This document shows positions 24,095 to 34,280 of a DNA stretch of 64,000 nt, piece after piece. Below the pieces are notes generated by a model. That model was not told the origin of the DNA. It searched no databases and saw only the letters and a list, made by a program, of their open reading frames with translations. Source of the stretch: Terriglobales bacterium (lineage in GTDB: Bacteria > Acidobacteriota > Terriglobia > Terriglobales > Acidobacteriaceae); NCBI GenBank assembly GCA_025934735.1, contig JAICWP010000002.1:62001-126000 (forward strand), in the 5' to 3' direction. The first letter of the stretch is position 1. Every line of letters begins with the position of its first letter. A program made the translations under genes and the position numbers.

Positions 24095-26332
24095 ATGAGG
24101 CGAATGCAATTGCTGGCAATCATTCCCCTGCTGATGTTGTCGCTGGCCGCGGCCCAGACATCGGGCCCGCAGGCGAACACGGCAGCGGAGCACCCACTCA
24201 TCCAAAAGATGGATGTGTTCAAGAGCGTGTCTGGAATCAGGGTGGAACTTACGGGCAGCGGCCGGCTTTCGGCGACCGCCACCATGGTCGCTAACCCCGA
24301 CCGCCTGGTGGTGGATGTGCCGGGCGCGGTGGTGTCCCGGTTCCGCCGGATTGCCATTGGCGCCGACGGCGTCAAGGCGGTGCGCCTGGGACAGAACAGC
24401 GCCCATCCACCGGTGGCTCGCCTGGTCGTGGACTTGGCGGCGGTGCGCAATTATGAGCTCGTGCCAGAAGGCAACAAGCTCGTCCTGAAGCTACGCTCGG
24501 TCAACGTGGCGCAAGCCCAGGCCAAGCAGACGCCTCAGCGCACGCGCCCGCAGGTGGCGGTGGCTGCTCTGAAGACGGCGGTGGTTCCCGCCTCCGTGCA
24601 GCCGGCGACGGCTACGGCGAAAGACTTTGTCATGGTCGAGCCGCAATACAGCTCGCATCCTGCAGAGAGCAGCATTCAGCCTCCAGAGCGCACCTTGAAA
24701 GCCGCAGCCACTATGGCGTCCAGTCTGCCCAGCAGCATGCTGATGCCACGGGAAAGTGCTGCCATGAATTCCGCGGCGCAGGCTCAGACGAGCCAGCCGG
24801 TTGCGGTTCCTGCCGCCGCTTCCACTGACGCTCCTGCGGCCGCGCCGGCCACTCCGGCCGCTGCTCCCGCGACTTCTGCCAGCGACCCCGCGCCTCAGGC
24901 TGCCACTCCCGCAGCGCCTGCTGCCGCCCCCACAGCACCGGCTGCTGCCCAGGAATCCGGCGTAACCATCAAACCGGCGGAAAACCTCGCCGCAGAGCAG
25001 CAGAAGCAAATGTCACGCGGTGTGCAGCCCACGGGCAAGACTCGCTACACCGGCGAGCCCATCTCGGTAAATTTGAAGGATGTGGATCTGAAGGACTTTT
25101 TCCGGCTCATCCACGAGATCAGCGGGCTCAACATCGTGCTCGATCCCGAAGTGCACGGCTCACTCACCATCGTGCTGGATGATGTGCCCTGGGATCAGGC
25201 GCTGGACCTCGTGCTGAAGAACAACGGCCTGGATCGGCAGCTCGAGGGCAACGTGCTGCGCATTGCCACGGTTGACACCATGCGCAAGGAAGCGGAAGCG
25301 CGCCGGGCGCAAATCGAGGCCGAAACGCTGGCCGTGGATAAGATTACGGTCACCCGCTATCTGAGCTACGCCCACGCCAAGGACGTGATGCCCACGTTGA
25401 AAAAGCTGCTCAGCTCGCGGGGCGACATTATTTCCGATGACCGCACCAACGCGCTCATCATCCAGGACATTCCCGGCGTGATTCCGCAGCTTGACAGGCT
25501 GATCACGCAACTGGATCGCAAGACGCAGGAAGTGGAGATAGAAGCCCGCGTCGTGGCGGCCACCCGCAACTTCGCGCGCGACCTGGGAACGCAGTTCGGC
25601 TTCGGCTGGGGCAACAGTCCCACCGCGATTGGCGGCACCGGCGCTGTGGGAACGTCGCCGGCCCAGGTGGGCTATCTGGCGCCTCCCGGATACTTCACCA
25701 TCCCCGGGGTGCCACTGCCGACGGGCAAGACTCCGACCGTGACTTCGGCGGCCATTCCCTTGTTCTCCAATTTCCCGGCAGTTGGCCCGAACAGCGGCTT
25801 GGGCATCACCAACCTTGGTGCCAACTACCGGCTTGATTTCGTACTGACCATGGCGGAGTCACGGGGCTTGCTGAAAATCCTTTCCCGCCCCCGCGTGGTA
25901 ACGCAGAACAACATCCAGGCGGTGGTGCGGCAAGGCTTCCGCATCCCGGTGGTGACGCAGGCACAGTTGGGCGGTCCGCCCACTACGGCGTACGTGGATG
26001 CGTTCCTGCGGCTCACGGTGACCCCGCAGATTACGGCGGAGAACACCATCTTCCTGAACGTGGACGTGGAGAACACCACGCCCGACTTCGGCCGCACCGT
26101 GGGTGGCAACCCCACTCTGATAACCCAGCAGGCCACCACGCAAGTGCTGGTGACCGACGGCGGCACGGTTGTGATCGGCGGGGTTATCCAGACGCAGAAC
26201 TCGATGAACGTGCAGCAGGTGCCATTACTGGGCAGCATTCCGGTGTTCGGCAACCTGTTCAAGCGCACGGTGGTGAGCACCTCCACCCAGGAGCTGATCT
26301 TCTTCATTACCCCGAAGATCGTGCAGACCTAA
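24095..26332 (+). CDS. pilQ: type IV pilus secretin PilQ
   Basis: 745 aa from ATG 24095, chosen for GGGAG 6 nt upstream and for giving a normal signal peptide (MRRMQLLAI then LSLAAA); an upstream GTG (24080) is in frame. AMIN domain (about 38-125), a Pro/Ala-rich linker (about 145-300), the STN/N0 domain (SVNLKDVDLKDFFRLIHEI, about 325-395), an N1 domain (SYAHAKDVMPTLKKLL) and the secretin barrel with RPRVVTQNN and the closing ELIFFITPKIV. It forms the outer-membrane pore for the pilus. It is the last gene of pilMNOPQ and is followed by a terminator. The 105-nt gap after pilP is larger than the others. Confidence 0.95.
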   Translation: MRRMQLLAIIPLLMLSLAAAQTSGPQANTAAEHPLIQKMDVFKSVSGIRVELTGSGRLSATATMVANPDRLVVDVPGAVVSRFRRIAIGADGVKAVRLGQNSAHPPVARLVVDLAAVRNYELVPEGNKLVLKLRSVNVAQAQAKQTPQRTRPQVAVAALKTAVVPASVQPATATAKDFVMVEPQYSSHPAESSIQPPERTLKAAATMASSLPSSMLMPRESAAMNSAAQAQTSQPVAVPAAASTDAPAAAPATPAAAPATSASDPAPQAATPAAPAAAPTAPAAAQESGVTIKPAENLAAEQQKQMSRGVQPTGKTRYTGEPISVNLKDVDLKDFFRLIHEISGLNIVLDPEVHGSLTIVLDDVPWDQALDLVLKNNGLDRQLEGNVLRIATVDTMRKEAEARRAQIEAETLAVDKITVTRYLSYAHAKDVMPTLKKLLSSRGDIISDDRTNALIIQDIPGVIPQLDRLITQLDRKTQEVEIEARVVAATRNFARDLGTQFGFGWGNSPTAIGGTGAVGTSPAQVGYLAPPGYFTIPGVPLPTGKTPTVTSAAIPLFSNFPAVGPNSGLGITNLGANYRLDFVLTMAESRGLLKILSRPRVVTQNNIQAVVRQGFRIPVVTQAQLGGPPTTAYVDAFLRLTVTPQITAENTIFLNVDVENTTPDFGRTVGGNPTLITQQATTQVLVTDGGTVVIGGVIQTQNSMNVQQVPLLGSIPVFGNLFKRTVVSTSTQELIFFITPKIVQT

Positions 26333-26358
26333 AGGCGGAGTTAGACACTGTTCTATTG

Positions 26359-26388
26359 AGGCCCTCGGCGACGAGGGCCTTTCTTTTT
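26359..26388 (+). terminator. rho-independent terminator of the pil operon
   Basis: AGGCCCTCG (26359-26367) and CGAGGGCCT (26372-26380), perfect 9 bp with GCGA (GNRA) loop, then TTCTTTTT. 26 nt after the pilQ stop. Confidence 0.92.
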
Positions 26389-26431
26389 GACCGCCCAGCG
26401 GGGTTCCTGTGAAGCAATCATGTATCTTGAA

Positions 26432-26454
26432 AAGGGCAGCCGAATCCTGCCCTT
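26432..26454 (+). promoter_or_regulatory. hairpin just upstream of the M24 peptidase start
   Basis: AAGGGCAG (26432-26439) and CTGCCCTT (26447-26454), a perfect 8-bp stem with a 7-nt loop, ending 12 nt before the ATG at 26467. No T-run. It occupies the place of the ribosome binding site and no Shine-Dalgarno is visible. Confidence 0.45.
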
Positions 26455-26466
26455 ACTTTGCCGAGC

Positions 26467-27555
26467 ATGGACTACCGAACCCGCCAGAACCAGCTGTTGC
26501 AATCAGAGGAAATTTCCAAGTGCGACGTGTTCCTGGTCACGCACCTGCCCAACGTACGCTATCTGTGCGGTTTTACGGGCAGCAGCGGGGTGCTGGCGCT
26601 GGCGCCCTCGGGGTCGGTATTTTTTACTGACGGCCGCTACACCGAGCAAGCTCGCACCGAGGTGGCCGGGGCACGGGTAGTGATTGTACGCAAATCGCCG
26701 CTGGCAGGAGTCGCGGAATGGCTGCTGCGCCGCGCCCAGCGGAAGAGTGGGCTGCGGGTGGGCATTGAAAGCGAACACCTGAGCGTGGCTTCCCGCGCCC
26801 TGCTGATGCGGTTGCTTTCGCCGCGCCTGCGCCTGCGCAACACCGCGGGCGTGGTGGAGCGGCGGCGCATGGTGAAGGATGCGGAGGAACTGGCGCGCAT
26901 CCGGTCGGCGGCGAAGCTAGGCACGTCGCTATTGCGGGCCGCCTTGCCACTGGTCCGCCCGGGCACACCTGAAACCACGCTGGCGGCCGAAATGGAATAC
27001 GCCGCTCGCCGGGGCGGCGCCGAGGAAATGTCATTTCCCACCATTGTGGCTGCCGGTCCACGTTCCGCGCTGCCCCACGCCCACGCTTCCGCCAACCTGG
27101 TTCCGCGCCGCGGATTCGTGCTCTTCGACTTCGGTGTTATACTCGCAGGTTATTGTTCGGATATGACCCGCACTGTACACGTGGGTCGCCCGACAGCGGA
27201 GGCCCGCCGCGTTTACCAGGCGGTACTGGAAGCGCAGTTGGCGGCCATCGCGGCAGTTAGGCCGGGTGTGGCAGTTGGCGAAGTGGACCGAGCAGCGCGT
27301 AACGTGCTGCGCGGTGCCGGGTTGGCGCGCTACTTTACTCATTCCACTGGTCACGGCGTGGGTTTGGAAATCCACGAGCCTCCGCGCGTGGCCGCCGGGC
27401 AACAGGAGCGCTTGCAGTCGGGCATGGTGATCACCGTGGAGCCGGGGGTTTACCTGGCGAAGCGGGGCGGAGTGCGGATCGAGGATATGGTGGTCGTGAC
27501 CGGCTCCGGTTGCGAAGTACTCACCTCCACGAGCAAAGAACTGATCGTGTTGTAA
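26467..27555 (+). CDS. M24 metallopeptidase (Xaa-Pro aminopeptidase / PepQ-like)
   Basis: 362 aa from ATG 26467 (an in-frame TTG at 26458 adds three residues). Creatinase N-terminal domain (about 5-130) with THLPNVRYLCGFTGSSG, then the pita-bread catalytic domain. Metal ligands are visible: Asp in FDFGVILAGYCSDMTRT, His in HSTGHGVGLEIHEP, Glu in VITVEPGVYL and the last Glu in VRIEDMVVV. It cleaves N-terminal residues next to proline. In many bacteria this gene precedes efp and accBC; here accBC follows directly and efp is absent. Confidence 0.9.
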   Translation: MDYRTRQNQLLQSEEISKCDVFLVTHLPNVRYLCGFTGSSGVLALAPSGSVFFTDGRYTEQARTEVAGARVVIVRKSPLAGVAEWLLRRAQRKSGLRVGIESEHLSVASRALLMRLLSPRLRLRNTAGVVERRRMVKDAEELARIRSAAKLGTSLLRAALPLVRPGTPETTLAAEMEYAARRGGAEEMSFPTIVAAGPRSALPHAHASANLVPRRGFVLFDFGVILAGYCSDMTRTVHVGRPTAEARRVYQAVLEAQLAAIAAVRPGVAVGEVDRAARNVLRGAGLARYFTHSTGHGVGLEIHEPPRVAAGQQERLQSGMVITVEPGVYLAKRGGVRIEDMVVVTGSGCEVLTSTSKELIVL

Positions 27556-27653
27556 GAGCAGATTCGCACGCGGTTCACGAATCAACCGCTGCGGAATAAA
27601 GCCGGCCGCTGGCGCCATGGGCGGCAGGGATAGCGCAGTCCCTCCACCAAATC

Positions 27654-28154
27654 ATGAATCAAAAAGAGCTCAAGGAACTCATCGAGTTCTTAATCGAGAA
27701 AGACGTCACCGAGTTTGAGTTGGAGCGTGGCGACGTTAAGGTACGTATCAAGCGCGGCCCGGAAGCCGCCGCGGGCCGCGATGTGCATTACGTGACCATG
27801 CCGCCCGTGGCCTCGCCCGCCGCCGAAGGACGCGCAGCCTCACCGCCCCCAGCTTCAGGTCCGACCGCTGTCCCGGCAGCGCCGCCCGCCGAAGCCCCCA
27901 AAGAGGAGGGGCTGCACATGATCACCTCGCCCATTGTGGGTACGTTCTATGAGGCGCCTTCGCCGGGTTCGCCGCCCTTCGTCAAGCCCGGGGACCCGGT
28001 GGAAGTGGGCCAGGTGCTGTGCATCATCGAAGCCATGAAGCTGATGAATGAGATCGAATGCGACGTGGCCGGGGAAGTGGTTAAGAGGGTAGTGAACAAC
28101 GGCCAGCCGGTGGAATATGGCCAGCCCCTGTTTGAAGTTCGCCCGCGCAAATAG
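27654..28154 (+). CDS. accB: biotin carboxyl carrier protein of acetyl-CoA carboxylase
   Basis: 166 aa. Short N-terminal helical segment, a Pro/Ala linker (about 50-85), and the biotinyl domain from about 88 with IEAMKLMNE, biotin on Lys129. It carries the carboxyl group between AccC and the carboxyltransferase in the first step of fatty-acid synthesis. 11 nt ahead of accC, so one operon. A GCGGTT/AACCGC dyad (27570-27575 and 27584-27589) lies between it and the peptidase gene. Confidence 0.96.
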   Translation: MNQKELKELIEFLIEKDVTEFELERGDVKVRIKRGPEAAAGRDVHYVTMPPVASPAAEGRAASPPPASGPTAVPAAPPAEAPKEEGLHMITSPIVGTFYEAPSPGSPPFVKPGDPVEVGQVLCIIEAMKLMNEIECDVAGEVVKRVVNNGQPVEYGQPLFEVRPRK

Positions 28155-28165
28155 CTGCACTCATA

Positions 28166-29536
<1,371 letters not shown>

Positions 29537-29770
29537 GTGTGAAGCGGCGAGTTTTTGCCTTCAACCGTTACGTCGGCCGCTTAACAGTAGAGCCGAATTT
29601 CGCATAAACACCTGCTGCGCGAACTCAACGCTCATGGGGACGTTGTAGGAGTAAATAACAGGTCCGGCCCAGAACCGGGACCTTGGTAACCTTTGTCGCC
29701 GCTCGGCGGCAGGCCACAATTTCCGGTGCTCAGTAGTTGCCCAACCGTTACTCCTGAGGAAATAGCGTAG

Positions 29771-30127
29771 ATGATTACAGTGATCGTCATCGGGGCTGTG
29801 ACCGCCTTGGCCATGTTCGCTATTTTGGCGAAGATGTTTGCCGGTGAGCCCGAGGGAACGGAAAAACTCCAAAAAGGCGACATCCTCAAGCAGCTCCTGG
29901 CTTTATCCGAGCTCGACGGCGGCGCCGGCATGAGCACGTCTCCTGTCCGGCCTCGGCCGCAGCCTGATCATTCGGCTCAGCCTGGCAAGTCTCCGCAACT
30001 CAAGCCAACGGAGAAGATTCCCAGTTTGGTCGGCTCCAGACCAAATTCCGGCGGACCCGACGCAGCAACATGCGTCAGTGCCGGCAAAGCCGGTGAAAGC
30101 CACCGAGGCGAACCCTTCAAAAAGTGA
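29771..30127 (+). CDS. small membrane-anchored protein of unknown function, possibly frameshifted
   Basis: 118 aa. AGGAA stands 8 nt before the ATG. One membrane helix at the N-terminus (ITVIVIGAVTALAMFAILA), then a mainly polar, Pro/Ser-rich chain. I do not recognise a family. From about 30015 the alternative frame (+1) gives a more protein-like tail that continues with PAKPVKATEANPSKSD and stops at 30153-30155, so the annotated end may reflect a frameshift or sequencing error. The 234 nt before the gene hold no clear feature. Confidence 0.45.
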   Translation: MITVIVIGAVTALAMFAILAKMFAGEPEGTEKLQKGDILKQLLALSELDGGAGMSTSPVRPRPQPDHSAQPGKSPQLKPTEKIPSLVGSRPNSGGPDAATCVSAGKAGESHRGEPFKK

Positions 30128-30215
30128 CATCAGCATCGTGCAGGACTTCCGATAGACTTAAAGGCGCTTCGGCAAGGCGTCGCCGGACAGCTCCCCAACT
30201 CCTGACCCGAACCTT

Positions 30216-30821
30216 ATGTTGCCGCGCCTCTACGCCATCATTGACGCTGCTTGCTTTCCTGACACTTCCGCGCTGCTGGCCTTTGCCGGGGAACTGCGCG
30301 CGGCCGGGGTTACCCTCTTGCAGTATAGAAACAAGGTCGGCAGCGCCCGCCAGATGCTCAGCCATGCCCGCGAATTGCGACGTAAGCTGGAAGGCGTGCG
30401 CCTCATCATGAACGACCGCGCCGACCTGTGCCTGGCCGCCGGATTCGACGGGGTGCACGTGGGCCAGGAAGACTTGTCGGTGGAGGGTGCGCGCCGAGTA
30501 CTGGGGAATGCGCTGTGGGTGGGCGTTTCCACCCACGTCCCCGAGCAGGTGCAGGCCGCGGCGGCCACTTCTGCCGACTACGTGGCCGTGGGCCCGGTGT
30601 TCGCTACCAGAACCAAGGCCAATCCCGACCCAGTAATCGGGCTGGAAGGGCTGCGAATGGCGCGGAGCTTGATCCGCAAGCCGCTGGTAGCTATTGGCGG
30701 CATTACCCGTGAGAACTGCCGTCCGGTGCTCGAGGCGGGTGCGGATTCGGTGGCCGTAATCTCTGACCTATTGGATAACCCTGGCAAATCAGCAGAGGAA
30801 TTTCTGCGCCGGTTGGGGTAA
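30216..30821 (+). CDS. thiE: thiamine-phosphate synthase
   Basis: 201 aa TIM-barrel. Couples HMP-PP and thiazole phosphate into thiamine phosphate. Motifs: GVTLLQYRNK (about 30-39; Gln and Arg of the active site), LIMNDRADLCLA (Asn-Asp for Mg), GVHVGQEDLSV, VGVSTH, GPVFATRTK and AIGGITREN. No other thiamine gene and no TPP riboswitch is seen nearby, so it is isolated. Confidence 0.92.
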   Translation: MLPRLYAIIDAACFPDTSALLAFAGELRAAGVTLLQYRNKVGSARQMLSHARELRRKLEGVRLIMNDRADLCLAAGFDGVHVGQEDLSVEGARRVLGNALWVGVSTHVPEQVQAAAATSADYVAVGPVFATRTKANPDPVIGLEGLRMARSLIRKPLVAIGGITRENCRPVLEAGADSVAVISDLLDNPGKSAEEFLRRLG

Positions 30822-30837
30822 AGTCATGCCGTACTGT

Positions 30838-30890
30838 CGTCCGAGGGCGAGACGCCCTCGCCACAGCCGGCGGGACGCTGGCGCTACGGG
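30838..30890 (+). repeat. dispersed palindromic repeat, copy 2
   Basis: CGAGGGCG (30842-30849) and CGCCCTCG (30853-30860) around AGA, then CCACAGCCGGCGGGACGC and TGGCGCTACGG. Same family as 14380-14426 and 60940-60974. It ends just before the proposed CTG start of the next gene. Confidence 0.7.
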
Positions 30891-30897
30891 GTAACTT

Positions 30898-32478
30898 CTG
30901 AGCACTGATATCCGGAATACCGTTCCCCTGGCACCCGCCACCGAGTGGGAGACCGCCACCCATCAGGACAAGGAACTGGTCAAGGGCCTGGGCCTGACCA
31001 GCGCCACCACCCTGGTCATGGGTTCCATGATCGGGTCGGGCATCTTCATTGTCTCCGCCGAAATTGGCCGGGAAGTGAACTCGCCGGGCTTGCTCATCCT
31101 TGCCTGGGTGGTCACCGGCTTCATGACCATCACCGGGGCGCTCTGCTATGGCGAATTGGCGGCCATGATGCCCCGCGCCGGTGGCCAGTATGTGTACCTG
31201 CGCGAGTCCCTGGGTCCGCTCTTTGGCTTCCTCTATGGCTGGACCCTATTTCTGGTCATTCAGACCGGCACCATCGCGGCCGTAGGCGTAGCCTTCGGCA
31301 AGTTCCTGGGCTATTTCTTTCCCTCGATCTCCTCCACCAACTGGATTGTGCACATCGCCAAGGTGCCGCCCATCGCGGTCGGCCCCATGGTGCTGGGCAA
31401 CATGGACGTGGGGCTGAACACCCAGAATCTGATCGCCATCGTCATCATAGTGTTTTTGTCGGTGGTGAACATTTTTGGGCTGAAGACCGGCGCCCTCATC
31501 CAGAACGTGTTTACCATCGCCAAGGCTTCCGCCCTGTTTGGGCTGGTGGTGCTGGGGCTGGCCATCGGCCGCAACGCCACCGCGGTAGCCGCCAACTTCA
31601 CCGACTTCTGGCGCAATGCCGGCTGGCACGCCCATCATGCGGTGCAGGTGGGGATAGGCGGACCGGTCGCCATAGTGGGCACACTGACCATCATCGCTGT
31701 GGCCCAGGTGGGCTCGCTATTCTCCGCCGATGCCTGGAATAACGTGACCTTCACTGCCGGCGAAGTCAAAAACCCCAGCCGCAACCTGCCCTTGTCCCTG
31801 GCCATGGGCACGGGCGTCGTCATCCTGCTCTACATTGCCGCCAATTTCATTTACTTGATGGTGCTGCCGCTGAATGGCGATCCCCACGGGCTGACCACCC
31901 TGGCGCGTGGCATCAAGTATGCCGCCGAGGATCGTGTGGGCAGCGCGGTGATGTTCCAGATGTTCGGTACCGCCGGCGGGGCCGCCATGGCCATCGCCAT
32001 CATGCTTTCCAGCTTCGGCTGCAACAACGGGCTGATTCTTGCCGGCGCCCGGGTTTACTACGCCATGGCCAAGGACAAACTCTTCTTCCGCAAGGTTGCC
32101 GATCTTCACCCCAAATACAAGACGCCGGTGGCTTCGCTGCTGGTGCAGGCGATTTGGACCTGCATTCTCTGTCTCTCGGGCAGCTACAGCCAGTTGCTCG
32201 ACTACATCATTTTTGCGGTGCTGGTGTTTTATATTCTGACCATCGGTGGGCTTTTTGTTCTGCGTTGGAAACGGCCCGAGGCAGAGCGCCCTTACCGGGC
32301 TATTGGCTACCCCGTCCTGCCCGCCATCTATATAGTTTTTGCCGTGTTTATTGATGTCGTACTATTACGATACAAACCTCAGTACACTTGGCCAGGCCTG
32401 ATTATCGTGCTCATAGGCGTACCGGTTTACCTGCTGTGGTCGCGCCTGAACCGTACCCATTCGGCAGCGCAAGCGTAA
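30898..32478 (+). CDS. APC-family amino acid permease, probably with a CTG start
   Basis: 526 aa if translation starts at CTG 30898. The first ATG (31018) would cut transmembrane helix 1 in the middle, just before the conserved GSMIGSGIF motif. Upstream of it the frame is open back to a TAA at 30892-30894 and encodes a natural cytoplasmic N-terminus (STDIRNTVPLAP, then HQDKELVKGLGLTSATT); there is no ATG, GTG or TTG in that stretch. About 12 membrane helices. Inner-membrane symporter or exchanger for amino acids; substrate unknown. Followed after 22 nt by a second permease, so likely one transcript. Confidence 0.87.
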   Translation: MSTDIRNTVPLAPATEWETATHQDKELVKGLGLTSATTLVMGSMIGSGIFIVSAEIGREVNSPGLLILAWVVTGFMTITGALCYGELAAMMPRAGGQYVYLRESLGPLFGFLYGWTLFLVIQTGTIAAVGVAFGKFLGYFFPSISSTNWIVHIAKVPPIAVGPMVLGNMDVGLNTQNLIAIVIIVFLSVVNIFGLKTGALIQNVFTIAKASALFGLVVLGLAIGRNATAVAANFTDFWRNAGWHAHHAVQVGIGGPVAIVGTLTIIAVAQVGSLFSADAWNNVTFTAGEVKNPSRNLPLSLAMGTGVVILLYIAANFIYLMVLPLNGDPHGLTTLARGIKYAAEDRVGSAVMFQMFGTAGGAAMAIAIMLSSFGCNNGLILAGARVYYAMAKDKLFFRKVADLHPKYKTPVASLLVQAIWTCILCLSGSYSQLLDYIIFAVLVFYILTIGGLFVLRWKRPEAERPYRAIGYPVLPAIYIVFAVFIDVVLLRYKPQYTWPGLIIVLIGVPVYLLWSRLNRTHSAAQA

Positions 32479-32500
32479 ATTCTGAACAAGAGAGCGATGG

Positions 32501-34081
32501 ATGTCTAATCTACTGAAAACCAAGCCGCTGGACGTAGTAATGGCGGAAGCCTACGAAACCGGCGAGCACAGCCTGAAGCGCGCCCTGGGTCCCGGCAACC
32601 TGATCGCGCTGGGCATCGGCGCCATTATCGGCACCGGCATTTTCGTGCTGACCGGGGCGGCGTCCGCCATGTACGCGGGGCCCTCTATCGTTCTCTCCTT
32701 CATCGTGGCCGGCATTGGCTGCGTCTTCGCCGGCCTTTGCTACGCCGAGTTCGCCGCCATGATTCCCATCGCCGGCTCGGCTTATACCTACGGCTACGCG
32801 ACCTTGGGCGAGATTTTCGCCTGGATCATTGGCTGGGACCTGATCCTGGAGTATGCCTTTGGCGCCGCCACCGTGGCCTCCGGCTGGAGCGGATACGTGC
32901 TCAGCTTCCTGCAGGATTTCGGCATTCGCCTGAGCCCCAGGCTGGCGGGCGCGCCGGGGACACCATTCGTTCTGTATAACGGGCACTGGGAAAACCTGAG
33001 CCGCGTCTCCAAGGCTTTAGCCCTGCACCACATTGATCCCAGCACCCTGCCGCATCAGACCTCGTTCTTCAACCTTTTCGGCTTCATCGGGATTGCGCTG
33101 GTCACGGTGGTGCTGGTGATCGGCATCAAGGAGTCAGCCAATTTGAACTCGGTGATCGTGGTCGTAAAGGTCTGCGTCCTGCTGGTGTTCGTCGGGTTGG
33201 GGGTCAACTACATTATGGGCCACATGGCGGAAGCGTCCGCTAACTGGCATCCCTTCATTCCGCCGAACAAAGGCGGCTTCGGCGAGTTCGGCACCAGCGG
33301 CATTTTTCGCGCCGCGGGCGTGATCTTCTTCGCCTACATCGGCTTTGACGCGGTTTCCACCGCGGCGCAGGAGACCAAAAATCCCAAGCGTGACATGCCC
33401 ATCGGCATTCTGGGCTCGCTGGTCATCTGCACCATCCTCTACATCCTGGTGGCCGGAGTTCTGACCGGCCTGGTGAAATACACCAACCTCAACGTGCCCG
33501 ATCCCATCGCCATCGGCATTGATATGACGGGCGTGCGTTGGGGCAGCCTGCTCGTGAAGCTGGGCGCTATCTGCGGCCTGAGCAGCACCATGGTCGTGAT
33601 GTTGCTGGGCCAGTCGCGGATTTTCTACACCATGTCGCACGACGGGTTGCTGCCCAAGTGGGCCAGCGCGGTACACCCTCGCTTCCGCACGCCTTATATT
33701 TCCTCCATCTTTGTGGGCGTGTTCGTGGCCATCTTTGCGGCCGTGATCCCCATCTCGGTGCTGGGCGAACTGGTCAGCATCGGCACCCTGCTGGCATTCA
33801 TCATCGTTTGCGCCGGAGTTTGGGTGCTGCGCCGCACGCGGCCGGAAGTGCCGCGTCCCTTCCGCACCCCCTGGGTGCCGTTTGTACCCATCATGGGCAT
33901 TGTGATTTCCGCGCTGATGATGCTCAGCCTGCCCCTGGACACCTGGATCCGGCTAATCGTGTGGCTGATCATCGGCATGGTGCTTTACTTCACCTATAGC
34001 CGCCGGCACAGCAAAGTGCAGCAGGGCATAACTTCGGTCACCAGCCCGCCGGTGGGGGTGACGTACACCGAGCCGCGATAG
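32501..34081 (+). CDS. APC-family amino acid permease (cationic amino acid transporter-like)
   Basis: 526 aa. Cytoplasmic N-terminus with HSLKRALGPGNLIALGIG, helix-1 motif GAIIGTGIFVLTG, about 12 helices, and AGSAYTYGYATLGE, which resembles the bacterial YfnA/CAT branch. The pair of two different APC permeases suggests amino-acid uptake or an antiport couple. 22 nt after the first permease, so cotranscription is likely. Not closely similar to its neighbour outside shared family motifs. Confidence 0.9.
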   Translation: MSNLLKTKPLDVVMAEAYETGEHSLKRALGPGNLIALGIGAIIGTGIFVLTGAASAMYAGPSIVLSFIVAGIGCVFAGLCYAEFAAMIPIAGSAYTYGYATLGEIFAWIIGWDLILEYAFGAATVASGWSGYVLSFLQDFGIRLSPRLAGAPGTPFVLYNGHWENLSRVSKALALHHIDPSTLPHQTSFFNLFGFIGIALVTVVLVIGIKESANLNSVIVVVKVCVLLVFVGLGVNYIMGHMAEASANWHPFIPPNKGGFGEFGTSGIFRAAGVIFFAYIGFDAVSTAAQETKNPKRDMPIGILGSLVICTILYILVAGVLTGLVKYTNLNVPDPIAIGIDMTGVRWGSLLVKLGAICGLSSTMVVMLLGQSRIFYTMSHDGLLPKWASAVHPRFRTPYISSIFVGVFVAIFAAVIPISVLGELVSIGTLLAFIIVCAGVWVLRRTRPEVPRPFRTPWVPFVPIMGIVISALMMLSLPLDTWIRLIVWLIIGMVLYFTYSRRHSKVQQGITSVTSPPVGVTYTEPR

Positions 34082-34087
34082 CTGAAA

Positions 34088-34180
34088 AGCTGACTCGCTT
34101 GCTAGCTCACTGGCTGAGTTCGCGCCCGGTGACGATTTGCCAGTCATCCAGGCAGCTAGTCAGCCAATCAGCTTGCCTAC
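34088..34180 (+). repeat. octamer-like repeats in inverted arrangement
   Basis: AGCTGACTCGCTTGCTAG with CTCACTGGCTGAG (34089-34119) and, in the opposite sense, CAGCTAGTCAGCCAATCAGC (34153-34172 region). Both derive from a CTGGCTGACTAG-type unit and could pair with each other. No gene is seen in this gap. Confidence 0.45.
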
Positions 34181-34241
34181 GGGCGCCCTGCACCACAAAT
34201 CTTTCTGTTTCCAATCGCAAGTGTGATGAAATTGAGCAGGC

Positions 34242-34275
34242 GGGACTGAGAACCGAGAACCGGGAACTGAGAACT
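34242..34275 (+). repeat. heptamer array before the K+ channel gene
   Basis: GGGACT, GAGAACC, GAGAACC, GGGAACT, GAGAACT. Ends 5 nt before the TTG start at 34281. Near-identical units occur before ald and mrdA. Confidence 0.8.
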
Positions 34276-34280
34276 GCTTC

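Noticed and set aside
30945-31742. 265-residue plus frame starting before the first APC permease
   Set aside because: Overlaps the permease in another frame; Arg/His/Gly-rich and without hydrophobic helices, while the other frame has clear APC motifs.
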